Made by a program: the position numbers and the translations under genes. From Planctomycetota bacterium (lineage in GTDB: Bacteria > Planctomycetota > Phycisphaerae > Phycisphaerales > SM1A02): a stretch of 50,013 nucleotides of DNA. Shown piece by piece: positions 8,241 to 15,818 of this stretch. Below the pieces are notes generated by a model. The model saw only the letters and a list, made by a program, of their open reading frames with translations. It did no database searches and had not been told where the DNA came from. Numbering within the stretch: position 1 is the stretch's first letter; every line of letters begins with the position of its first letter. Where the stretch lies: the NCBI GenBank assembly GCA_016872915.1, contig VGYQ01000009.1:1-50013 (forward strand). The letters run 5' to 3'.

Positions 8241-9278
8241 ATGATGTCAGCCGATTTGTCCGCGGGTGGTTCTGTCGGATTGTGGGAGGTTCGTCGTGTC
8301 CGTTCGACTGCTGCAAGCAGTCCCCAAAGCACACGCACGGGCCTGCCGCCGAGTGGGCGGTGGATGTGCCCGCGCCGCGTGGTAGCAAGTGCTGTACTGG
8401 CACTTTGCGCCTTCTGTTTGCCAAGTGAGGCAAAACCGCTGCAAGGCGTGCCGATCGCTCCGCCCTGCCCAAGTCTTGAGTGGCTCTGCGACAAGCCTGT
8501 GCCCGAAACCGAGGATCCTATTGCGCAACTCTGCCAGTGCGGTCCGGGCGAATGGGTTCGCCATCGACGTTCGCCGATCGTGAACCCCATCTCAGTGCAG
8601 GAGAACTTTGGCCGCATCAACGAACAGTTCGTCACTTGGCGCTGGTCGCGCTGCCGTTCCGCTGACCCCTCGGAAGCATCGGCAACCATAGCGCTGCATG
8701 GGCAAAGCACCTTCTGGCATGCAGGCACGCGAACAGACACGGCGTTCTCAAACTTCTCTGGCGGCTTCCATGAACGCTGGCTCGGCACCCTGCCGGCCTG
8801 TCCGCGACTCTGTCTGCTCAGTGCATCGGGCGGCGGCAGCGTCACGATCGGGGTTTCCTGCGCGGCGCGGCAAGGTTGCTCATCGACCGCTGGTGGCACA
8901 TGCACGGGCAGTGCATCGAGCCGGGGCGATGCCAAGGCAACGATCGAATCAACCGCCATCCAAGCGTCCGCGCAGTTCAACTCCAGCGAAAGCACCACCG
9001 TGATTCAAGGCAATGTTGGCGTCCAACTGCCCATCTCGACAGCCTCGGTGGAGGGCAGCCTCTCGGCAGAGGGCAGTTGGCAAGTGCATGGCGAGGGGAG
9101 CGCTGTGGGTGTGCTCGCGTTCTCGGTGAAGCCCGACCGTACCTACTGCGCGATGACGAATCTGCCTGTCAACGCACAGTGGTCGGGGGCGGCTGCCGTC
9201 GCAATCGCTGTTGGTGTGGATAGCAACGGAGCTGCGAGCGCGTCGGCGTCCGCATCGATCTCACTGTCGATCCAGTGA
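8241..9278 (+). CDS. Secreted protein of unknown function, Cys-rich N-terminal half
   Basis: I do not recognise a family. The 345-aa reading has a strong Shine-Dalgarno sequence (GGGGG, 7 nt before the ATG). The likely signal peptide (RRVVASAVLALCAFCLP, then SEA before a possible cleavage site) begins only near residue 45, so either the leader is unusually long or the true start is the ATG at 8364. The mature N-terminal part has cysteine clusters (LCDKP, LCQCGPGEW, CPRLCLLS). The second half is Ser/Ala/Thr-rich, looks like beta-strands and ends in alternating Ala/Ser. The stop overlaps the GTG of the next gene (GTGA), suggesting that the two are made together and perhaps act together. Confidence 0.65.
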   Translation: MMSADLSAGGSVGLWEVRRVRSTAASSPQSTRTGLPPSGRWMCPRRVVASAVLALCAFCLPSEAKPLQGVPIAPPCPSLEWLCDKPVPETEDPIAQLCQCGPGEWVRHRRSPIVNPISVQENFGRINEQFVTWRWSRCRSADPSEASATIALHGQSTFWHAGTRTDTAFSNFSGGFHERWLGTLPACPRLCLLSASGGGSVTIGVSCAARQGCSSTAGGTCTGSASSRGDAKATIESTAIQASAQFNSSESTTVIQGNVGVQLPISTASVEGSLSAEGSWQVHGEGSAVGVLAFSVKPDRTYCAMTNLPVNAQWSGAAAVAIAVGVDSNGAASASASASISLSIQ

Positions 9279-12058
9279 GTGTGCATGCTGCAGGAACTGC
9301 ACGCGCTTCCACATCAAGAGGCGACGAGATGCTCGGGAAGATCCACACGGACACATGCAGTCACCGCCCGCCAGGATCGGTGGTTCGGCTGACTGGCTTG
9401 GCTCGGGCGGGCTGGCCCCTGTCACGGTTGACGAGGGGGCTGGCCCTGCCCGCAGCGTGCGCATCTGCAATGACTTTCGCGGCTCTGGCGGGGCGGACGC
9501 ATGCTCGCTCGCCGGAGTGTCGGCTTTCGTGCGCGCGCAGCGGTGATGCGATCGAGGTGGTCGACCCTCGCCTCATCGACTCGTTCCGCGCGACGGCGGC
9601 GAGTCTTCAGGATGCCTTCGCTGCGTCGGACCACATGCTGCTTGTTCGGCGCAAGCAGGCAGTGGATCTTTCCCTTGCTGCACCACTCCTGCTGCAGCAG
9701 ATCATGCGCGGCGATCCGCCGCGGCAATGGCTTGCCCTGTTCGACGATTGTTACGGCACCGCCACTGCTTCGGCGCAGGCGGAGCCTCCCCCGGCAGAGA
9801 TCGTTCGCTCACTCGAAGCAGTTGCACGAGTTGGCGGCCCAATCGGAATCCGTTGGCGTTCGCGTGCGCTGAGTGGCGGAGGCAGCGAGTGCGGAATGAC
9901 GATCGAGTGGGCTGGACAAGTGGCAGCGGATGGCTTTGAAGTCCGAAGCGATTGGTGCAGCCCATGCGTGGGACAGCGCGGCGGCAACTACCCGCTGCCT
10001 GCGGATCGGACGGTCGTTGCGTGTGGGGCGCAGTCCATGAGCGTCCGGGTGGAGGGCAGCACGGCGCAGTTGACCGAGCCTTGGCCGAACGAAACCCCGC
10101 AGTTCATTCATCTTGGTGATGTCTACGACCCGCTCGACACGCTTCGCGCTGCCTGGTGGACGCGGGCGATCGAACAGCGGCCTGACTCGTCCCGCGCTCG
10201 CAAGGTGTCCTGGGTGCCTCGGGCATCCGCAGCAGCGGACGAAGCTGCCACCCCAATCGCGGATGCGGTCACTGAAGGAGTAACCCGCTGGCAGATGCGC
10301 ATCGCGCTCCGCTCGTGTGCGGCGAGCCGAAGTGCAGGATTCGCGCTCACGCCGCGCGATACCGCACTGCATCAACTCGCGCTCCGTCCATCCACGGATG
10401 TGCCGCTCGTCGAGGATGGCAGCGTCTTGGAAGTTGACTTCGCATCAGCGTCCACATCGTTCACGAACGGGAGCCCGCAGCCCCTGCTGCTACCCCGGAC
10501 AATTCGCTGTCTGTCGGATGGGCACGAGACCTGGCGGTGTGACATCCTCCACATCGGCGCTGGATCCGTTGCATCAAGCGAGCGAAGCGCGGCGTGGTTT
10601 GCAGCGGTGGATGCACTGCAGCAAGTGCAGACCGCGTGGGATTTGTCGTTGCTGCCGCTCCCGACGCTCGACGAAACGCCCATGGAAATCGACCGAGCCA
10701 CGCGTCTTGCACAGTGCAGTGCGCGCGCGTGGTACGCGGGCATGCGATCCGACTGCCCACTGCTGTCGCAGGCGCTGCAGCATCTGCGGTTCACGCTCGA
10801 ACGCGATCTCGCATCCGGTGAGAGCGCAGCTTTGATGCTGGACGAACTCTGCTGCTTTGCCGAGTCGATGGCTGCGAGTGGGGCTTCGGATGCGGTTCTC
10901 ATGCTCTTGGAAACGCTCCACCTGAACGAAGCCGCTTCACTGCCTTCGTGGGAACAGCGCGCGGCGTGTCTGCGGGCGACAGCATCAGGGAGGTTCTGGC
11001 AGGCAGACCACATCGCGCGCGCTGCGCTTTCTGGCGACTCGACTGCAACGCAGCGCGAACTCTGGCAGCACATCCGTGAACAACTCTTGCCTTGGCGTCT
11101 TGCTCCGCTGCAATCGACTGCCGCAGGAGGCGATCAGGCGGTGATCGCACTTGGGTCGTGGATCGCCGCACGCGAGCACCAAGTAGGACTGTCTGATTCG
11201 ATTCACTTTCCACCGCAGGGCACGATCGATGGATTTCAGGCTGGCGCCTGCGCGCGTGAACTTTCGGCGATCTTCGCCGAGTGGGACCGCGCTCAAGGCA
11301 CGGGGGCAGGTGTTGGCGCGGGCGCGGGCGCGGGTGCTGGCGCAGGCGCGGGCACGGGTGCAGGTGTTGGCTCGGGCGCGGGGACTGGCGCAGGTGCGGG
11401 TGCAGGCGCTGGCGCTGGCGCAGGTGCGGGCGCGGGCACTGGCGCAGGTGCGGGTGCAGGTGCGGGTGCGGGCGCGGGCGCAGGCGCGGGTGCGGGCGCA
11501 GGCGCGGGTGCGGGTGCAGGTGCGGGTGCTGCGATGCCGAGCGCCTCGCGGGCCTCCGCTGCGGCGCGCTCACGCTTTGCTTGCTCAGTTGCTTCGAGCG
11601 CACGTATGAATGCCTCTTGCACTGCACCATCCCCATGCACCATCTCGCCACCGAGGTGCCCTGCCCCGCCCATCGCAAGCGCCACCGCAATCAATCCCAA
11701 TCGCCACCCCGCCACGAATGTGGGCGACGAAGTTCTTGCCTTTGAGCGCAACATTCCTGCTGTTGTCCACAGCACAAACAGCGCTGCCGTACAGCCAATC
11801 GCAGTCCAGCGATGCAGGAACAAATTCGATTCACCCTCCCCGTATGACTCTGCGTTCATCCATCCCGTAAAGCACGCGATCACGCCGCTGAGCGCAGCAA
11901 TCCAGATGCACGTGAACGCGAACGGCGATGGCGCTGCACGCCCCCGAAGTGCAGCCCAAATCTCGGCAACGGCCGCGAGCACAGCCATCGCCAACGGAAA
12001 GTGCAGCACAGCCGGATGCAGCGTGCCTGCAAAGAAAGCCCAAGCATCGGTGACTTGA
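9275..12058 (+). CDS. Predicted exported protein of unknown function; 3' third antisense to DUF2231 gene
   Basis: Open frame of 927 codons starting with GTG coupled to the previous gene (an ATG at 9329 behind AAGAGGCGACGAG is an alternative). A signal-like hydrophobic stretch (about 50-78) precedes a hydrophilic, Cys-containing region to about residue 675 that looks like real coding sequence but matches no family I know. From about 11302 the frame becomes a Gly-Ala repeat. After 11532 it runs antisense to a convincing membrane-protein gene, with low-complexity, unlikely residue order. I believe the gene is real up to about 11300. Whether the cell translates the remaining 250 codons is unknown; the natural stop may have been lost to repeat growth. 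Confidence 0.55.
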   Translation: MSVHAAGTARASTSRGDEMLGKIHTDTCSHRPPGSVVRLTGLARAGWPLSRLTRGLALPAACASAMTFAALAGRTHARSPECRLSCARSGDAIEVVDPRLIDSFRATAASLQDAFAASDHMLLVRRKQAVDLSLAAPLLLQQIMRGDPPRQWLALFDDCYGTATASAQAEPPPAEIVRSLEAVARVGGPIGIRWRSRALSGGGSECGMTIEWAGQVAADGFEVRSDWCSPCVGQRGGNYPLPADRTVVACGAQSMSVRVEGSTAQLTEPWPNETPQFIHLGDVYDPLDTLRAAWWTRAIEQRPDSSRARKVSWVPRASAAADEAATPIADAVTEGVTRWQMRIALRSCAASRSAGFALTPRDTALHQLALRPSTDVPLVEDGSVLEVDFASASTSFTNGSPQPLLLPRTIRCLSDGHETWRCDILHIGAGSVASSERSAAWFAAVDALQQVQTAWDLSLLPLPTLDETPMEIDRATRLAQCSARAWYAGMRSDCPLLSQALQHLRFTLERDLASGESAALMLDELCCFAESMAASGASDAVLMLLETLHLNEAASLPSWEQRAACLRATASGRFWQADHIARAALSGDSTATQRELWQHIREQLLPWRLAPLQSTAAGGDQAVIALGSWIAAREHQVGLSDSIHFPPQGTIDGFQAGACARELSAIFAEWDRAQGTGAGVGAGAGAGAGAGAGTGAGVGSGAGTGAGAGAGAGAGAGAGAGTGAGAGAGAGAGAGAGAGAGAGAGAGAGAGAAMPSASRASAAARSRFACSVASSARMNASCTAPSPCTISPPRCPAPPIASATAINPNRHPATNVGDEVLAFERNIPAVVHSTNSAAVQPIAVQRCRNKFDSPSPYDSAFIHPVKHAITPLSAAIQMHVNANGDGAARPRSAAQISATAASTAIANGKCSTAGCSVPAKKAQASVT

Positions 12059-12075
12059 TCTGCAAGAAGGATCAC
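11293..12075 (-). CDS. DUF2231-type membrane protein with long Ala-Pro tail
   Basis: A 260-aa protein with four membrane segments. Motifs recall the DUF2231 family: LHPAVLHFPLAMAVLAAVAE near the start, CFTGWMNAES, HRWTAIGCTAALFVLW, and a last segment ending in GGHLGGEMVHG-type wording (AGHLGGEMVHGDG). The His residues in the HPxxxHFP and HRW motifs could bind haem or metal, as often proposed for such quinone- or haem-linked membrane modules; that is inference. After a charged helix (AKRERAAAEAREALG) the last 80 residues are nearly pure Ala-Pro, likely a stiff extracytoplasmic spacer. GTG start at 12075, 7 nt after TATCCT. Confidence 0.78.
   Translation of the reverse strand: MILLADQVTDAWAFFAGTLHPAVLHFPLAMAVLAAVAEIWAALRGRAAPSPFAFTCIWIAALSGVIACFTGWMNAESYGEGESNLFLHRWTAIGCTAALFVLWTTAGMLRSKARTSSPTFVAGWRLGLIAVALAMGGAGHLGGEMVHGDGAVQEAFIRALEATEQAKRERAAAEAREALGIAAPAPAPAPAPAPAPAPAPAPAPAPAPAPAPVPAPAPAPAPAPAPAPAPVPAPEPTPAPVPAPAPAPAPAPAPTPAPVP
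11302..11532. repeat. Degenerate 6-bp GGNGCN tandem repeat (about 38 units)
   Basis: Roughly 230 bp of GGN-GCN units. On the plus strand it reads Gly-Ala; on the minus strand Ala-Pro. The variable bases are the wobble positions in both frames at once, so most differences between units are silent on both strands. Rare exceptions give Val, Thr or Ser (plus) and Val, Thr or Glu (minus). Not a CRISPR: no spacers. Confidence 0.9.
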
Positions 12076-12082
12076 GGCAGCA

Positions 12083-12088
12083 AGGATA
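12083..12088 (-). promoter_or_regulatory. -10-like element for the DUF2231 gene
   Basis: TATCCT on the minus strand, 7 nt before the GTG at 12075, in the 30-nt gap after dinB. It supports separate, possibly leaderless, transcription. Confidence 0.45.
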
Positions 12089-12105
12089 ACCCTCCGACCT
12101 CTGCG

Positions 12106-13266
12106 CTACGCGCCACCAGCACGGCGAATGACCGACTCACCGAATCGGCGCCGCAGCGCATCGGTTGCCGCATCAAGCCGCCGCTCGCGCGCAGCGTCAG
12201 GATCTGGAAAGAGCCCCTCCACTTCCTCCACGCCCCCGAACCCAGAGAGCGACACGCCGAGCAACCGCACGGGCGACCACTCTGCGGCGCGCCACGCATC
12301 GAGCAGCGCACTCGCTGTCCGCCACAACTGTGCGGTCGAGTCCGTTGCCGCGGTCGCGGATGCCTGCCGAGTCATCGTTGTGAAGTCCGGGCGACGAATC
12401 TTCAGTGTCACCGTGCGCGCAGACAGACCGCGCGAACGCAACTGACCGCTCACGCTCTCCACCTGCCGAAGCAGAATCTCGCGCAACTGCCTCGGATCCG
12501 TGATGTCCTCGCCAAAGGTCTCCTCATGACCGATGCTCTTGCGTTCGTGATCACTCTCCACGGGGCGTTCATCGATGCCCTGCGCAAGCAGCCACGCGCG
12601 CTCGCCCGCCGACCCAAGATCCGCCAGCACCCTCTCGCGAGTCGCCGACTGCAGGTCCCCGAACCTCATGTAACCAAGCCGCCGAAAACGCTCGGCAGCC
12701 ACGGGGCCAACACCCCACAAACGACTGATCTCAAGCGGTGCCAAAAACTCCATGAGTCCTGCGGCCGGCACCATCACCAGCCCGCGCGGCTTGCGAAGAT
12801 CCGACGCGATCTTCGCCACAAACTTGCTCTGCGCCAGCCCCGCCGAACAGTGCAGCCCCGTCGAAACATGCACGCAATCCACGAGCCGACGAACGGTGTG
12901 TGCAGGATCGCCGTGCAACCGCTCCGTACCAGTCAAGTCCACGAAGGCCTCATCGAGCGACAGTGCTTCCACGGCAGGCGAAAATGATCGCAGCGTCTGC
13001 ATGAACTGCCGCGAAAGTTCGACATATCGGCGCATGCGCACCGGGCGCACAATCGCACCTGGACAGCGGCGCCGCGCCTCGGCCATCGGCATCGCCGATC
13101 GGCAGCCGTACGCACGCGCTTCATAGCTCGCCGCCGCCACCACGCTGCGCGCACCGAGACCACCCACCAGCACTGGGCGATCGCGGCAGGACGCGTCGTC
13201 GAGTTGCTCGGCGCTCGCGAAGAACGCATCGAGATCGACATGGACAATGGATCGCTCGCTAAGCAC
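12106..13266 (-). CDS. dinB: DNA polymerase IV (Y-family)
   Basis: Error-prone translesion polymerase. The 386-aa protein has all Y-family landmarks: VHVDLDAFFASAEQ (first catalytic aspartates, about 9-15), the YEARAYGCRSAMPMAEA finger, SLDEAFVDLTG with the Asp-Glu pair, helix-hairpin-helix segment LWGVGPVAAERFRRLGY, and the little-finger domain (KSIGHEETF ... RTVTLKIRRPDF). The end (GVSLSGF) fits the family, but no clear beta-clamp motif could be read with confidence. GTG start, 24 nt after murG, with its own TAGTCT 8 nt upstream, so it may be induced independently of the cell-wall genes. Confidence 0.93.
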   Translation of the reverse strand: MLSERSIVHVDLDAFFASAEQLDDASCRDRPVLVGGLGARSVVAAASYEARAYGCRSAMPMAEARRRCPGAIVRPVRMRRYVELSRQFMQTLRSFSPAVEALSLDEAFVDLTGTERLHGDPAHTVRRLVDCVHVSTGLHCSAGLAQSKFVAKIASDLRKPRGLVMVPAAGLMEFLAPLEISRLWGVGPVAAERFRRLGYMRFGDLQSATRERVLADLGSAGERAWLLAQGIDERPVESDHERKSIGHEETFGEDITDPRQLREILLRQVESVSGQLRSRGLSARTVTLKIRRPDFTTMTRQASATAATDSTAQLWRTASALLDAWRAAEWSPVRLLGVSLSGFGGVEEVEGLFPDPDAARERRLDAATDALRRRFGESVIRRAGGA

Positions 13267-13274
13267 GCCCCGTC

Positions 13275-13280
13275 AGACTA
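13275..13280 (-). promoter_or_regulatory. -10-like element for dinB
   Basis: TAGTCT on the minus strand, 8 nt before the dinB GTG; the intervening bases (GACGGGGC) are not a good ribosome site at that spacing. No LexA-like palindrome is evident nearby. Confidence 0.45.
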
Positions 13281-13290
13281 TGCAGAACGA

Positions 13291-14529
13291 TCAGCTGGCC
13301 ACGATGGCGCCGAGAGATTCGCCGCCGCCGGTGGCGCTGCTTCGAAACTCGCTGCCACGCAGCACAAAGTCAGCGATCTGCTCGGCGCTCGATGGCGGAG
13401 GCATCTCCGCCAGCGCACGCCGCATCTGCGCGCGCCGCTCAGGCGCATGCATCAGCTCCAGAATGCGTGCGCCAAGCCCACCAAGATTCTGCCGGGGATC
13501 GACTCGGTCGGTCTCGAGCAGCGCACCACCCGCCTCCACCAGCGGCAGTGCGTTCTCCCGCTGGTGTTGATCCTTGTGATACGGATACGGCGCAAAGATG
13601 GTCGGCACTTGATTGCACTGCGCCTCGGCCACGCTGCTCGCACCTGCACGGCTCACCGCGAGTTCCGCAGCGCCCCATGCAACACCCATGCGGTGCTGGA
13701 AGGGGATGACCGCAGCACGGATGCCCGCCTCACGCCACGCGCGCTCGTATCGGCTGACGCCGCCCGCAGGTGACGGACCGCACAGATGCAGAACTTGCCA
13801 ATCTGCGAACGCAGCGGGTTTCGCGCGCGCCAGTTCGCATGCCAACTCGTTCAGTGACTGCGCGCCCTGTGACGCGCCCGTGATGAGCAGCACGGGCGCC
13901 TGCAGGTCAAGTCCAAGTTCAGCGCGGCACAGTTCCGTCGACGCCGGCGCCACCGCGATTCGACGCAGCGGCATGCCGATCACGGCGCTTGCGAACCCCG
14001 GCAGCGCTGGTACCGGAACCGCCGACACCACCTTCGTCGCCCGCCGCGCCACCAGACGATTCGCCTTGCCGGGGGTCGCATCCAGATTGACGAGCAGCAC
14101 GGGAACACCGGCTCGGCGTGCGGCAGCGACCACGGGCGGTGTCACGAAGCCACCAAGCGACACCACCCAGTCGGGGCGGCACTCTCGCAGCAGACGATCT
14201 GCGTCGCGGCGCGCACGCACCAAACCCAGCAGAAAGCGAAGCATGCGACGCGGGTTGAGGGTGAACGGCTCCGCACGAATCGGAACGAAGCGCGCACCTG
14301 CATCGCGGAGCATGTTTGCATCGACCGCACGCGTGGAGCACGCGAAAACGACGCGTGCGGATGGGTCCGCGGCACCAATGCGTTCGGCGATTGCCAGCCC
14401 CGGAGAGATGTGCCCGCCCGTCCCGCCGCCTGCGAGAACGATCGAGCGCGGACGTGGCGTACCGCCGCGACCGCTCGCCTCTCTTGCAGCACGCATCGAG
14501 GAGGCAAATTGGAACGCGACACCACTCAT
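13291..14529 (-). CDS. murG: MurG, UDP-GlcNAc:lipid I GlcNAc transferase
   Basis: Adds GlcNAc to lipid I to give lipid II, on the cytoplasmic face of the inner membrane. The donor-fold loop GGGTGGH is at 34-40, followed by GLAIAERIGA. The middle holds VVSLGGFVTPPVVAAARR and VLLVNLDATPGKANRLVA; the C-terminal domain has TGASQGAQSLNELA, the acceptor-side FQHRMGVAWGAAELAVSRAGAS and the EAQCNQVPTIFAPYP block. The 412-aa length includes an N-terminal extension of about 28 residues relative to typical MurG; an internal ATG at residue 12 is an alternative start. It begins 5 nt after the ftsW stop, as in the classical division/cell-wall cluster. Confidence 0.93.
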   Translation of the reverse strand: MSGVAFQFASSMRAAREASGRGGTPRPRSIVLAGGGTGGHISPGLAIAERIGAADPSARVVFACSTRAVDANMLRDAGARFVPIRAEPFTLNPRRMLRFLLGLVRARRDADRLLRECRPDWVVSLGGFVTPPVVAAARRAGVPVLLVNLDATPGKANRLVARRATKVVSAVPVPALPGFASAVIGMPLRRIAVAPASTELCRAELGLDLQAPVLLITGASQGAQSLNELACELARAKPAAFADWQVLHLCGPSPAGGVSRYERAWREAGIRAAVIPFQHRMGVAWGAAELAVSRAGASSVAEAQCNQVPTIFAPYPYHKDQHQRENALPLVEAGGALLETDRVDPRQNLGGLGARILELMHAPERRAQMRRALAEMPPPSSAEQIADFVLRGSEFRSSATGGGESLGAIVAS

Positions 14530-14534
14530 GGGCC

Positions 14535-15746
14535 TCACGTAGTCGCCACGGGCGCGTTCAGCGCCCCTGCCGTGCGCGCATCCTCTCGCTGCATGGCACG
14601 GTCCATCGCCATCAACAGTCCAAGCGAGAGACATGTCAGCATCCACCCTGTTCCTCCGCGCGATACCAGCGGCAGCGCAATCCCCTTCGTGGGAGCCAGC
14701 CCCGTCACGACCAACATGTTGATCAGCGCCTGGAAACCAATGGTTGCGAGGATGCCCAGCCCGACGATCTGGCAGTAAGGACTCAACCGTGCCCGGCCCT
14801 CCCGTGCGGCAGCCTCGGTCGATCCATCCCCCGCACTCCAGACCGCACCCACGATGCTCCAGCCAGACCACAGCAGTCCTGCGAACAACAGCACCACCAA
14901 GAGTGCACCGATCAAACCCATCTCCTCACAGATGATCGCGTAGATGAAGTCGGTGGTCCCCTCCGGCAAGTAGCCGAACTTTTGAATGCTGTTGCCGAGT
15001 CCGCGACCCGTGAGCCCGCCACCGGAGATCGCACCCATCGACTGGATGATGTGATAGCCAATACCTCGCGCATCCGCATATGGATCGAGATACGCCAGAA
15101 TGCGGTTCACGCGGTACGGGCTCGTGACGATGAGTGCCACGAACCCAAGCGCAGCGGCCGGCATCAGCAGCGCCGCGTGCCACCAGCGACACCCCGCCGC
15201 CACGAGCACGATCAGCGCAACGAGCAAGACCAAGGTTGCTGTCCCGAGATCCTCGACTGCAATCCCAAGCGCGATAGCACCAGCGCACAACACTGGCGGC
15301 ACGAAGCCACTCCAAAAGCGCGAAAGCCCCTGTGACCCGCGGAAACAGCACCACCAAGCGAGCATCAGGGGCATCCCCCACTTCGCGATCTCACTTGGCT
15401 GAAAAATGATCGGACCGATCGCAATCCATCGGCTCGCTCCGTTGACCTCGCGCCCGATCCCCGGCACATGGACCAGAACGATGGCCGCCACGCTTGCAAG
15501 CAGAATCCACCAAACAGGATTCCAAACGCCTCGCAGGTGCTGAAGCCGTTCGACAGGCACGAGGGACCCTACCCAGAGGCAGCCCATGGAAATCGCCGCA
15601 AACAGTGTGGCGCGACCAAACAGAAGCTCTTCGAGCGTTGTCTGACCGCCGCGCGCCACATCGAGGCTGGCCGATGTGACAAACACCACCCCGAGTACAA
15701 CGAGGCAAAGACAAGACAGCGCGATGCCGTGACGGGCCCTCAGCAC
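14535..15746 (-). CDS. ftsW: FtsW, septal peptidoglycan polymerase (SEDS family)
   Basis: SEDS-family glycosyltransferase polymerising lipid II at the septum. Ten or so membrane segments in 403 aa, with the conserved blocks ASRWIAIGPIIFQPSEIAKW, YHIIQSMGAISGGGLTGRGL, GNSIQKFGYLPEGTTDFIYA, ICEEMGLIGA and IALPLVSRGGTGWML. The direct link to murG favours FtsW over RodA. The GTG at 15746 sits 4 nt after a GAGG and directly before the first membrane helix (HGIALSCLCLVVLGVVFV). The frame is open further upstream, but that part is antisense to miaB and not protein-like. Confidence 0.9.
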   Translation of the reverse strand: MLRARHGIALSCLCLVVLGVVFVTSASLDVARGGQTTLEELLFGRATLFAAISMGCLWVGSLVPVERLQHLRGVWNPVWWILLASVAAIVLVHVPGIGREVNGASRWIAIGPIIFQPSEIAKWGMPLMLAWWCCFRGSQGLSRFWSGFVPPVLCAGAIALGIAVEDLGTATLVLLVALIVLVAAGCRWWHAALLMPAAALGFVALIVTSPYRVNRILAYLDPYADARGIGYHIIQSMGAISGGGLTGRGLGNSIQKFGYLPEGTTDFIYAIICEEMGLIGALLVVLLFAGLLWSGWSIVGAVWSAGDGSTEAAAREGRARLSPYCQIVGLGILATIGFQALINMLVVTGLAPTKGIALPLVSRGGTGWMLTCLSLGLLMAMDRAMQREDARTAGALNAPVATT

Positions 15747-15802
15747 GCAACCTCTATCGTCTAAACCCCCACACGCACGCGAAAAAGTGCTGCGCGGCAA
15801 CC

Positions 15803-15808
15803 TATCCT
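15803..15808 (+). promoter_or_regulatory. -10-like element for miaB
   Basis: TATCCT, 10 nt before the ATG at 15819; the gap is pyrimidine-rich (GCCCCACCCC) and holds no Shine-Dalgarno sequence. Confidence 0.4.
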
Positions 15809-15818
15809 GCCCCACCCC

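Noticed and set aside
11302-11532. CRISPR array or structured protein repeat domain
   Set aside because: Six-base units without spacers; simple-sequence expansion explains it.
11532-12058. Continuation of the plus-strand frame as a real C-terminal domain
   Set aside because: It is antisense to a well-formed membrane protein, has unlikely residue order and looks like no domain; the frame is open because of high GC and the repeat.
12001-12987. Plus-strand open frame opposite dinB
   Set aside because: Antisense to an intact Y-family polymerase; no protein-like features.
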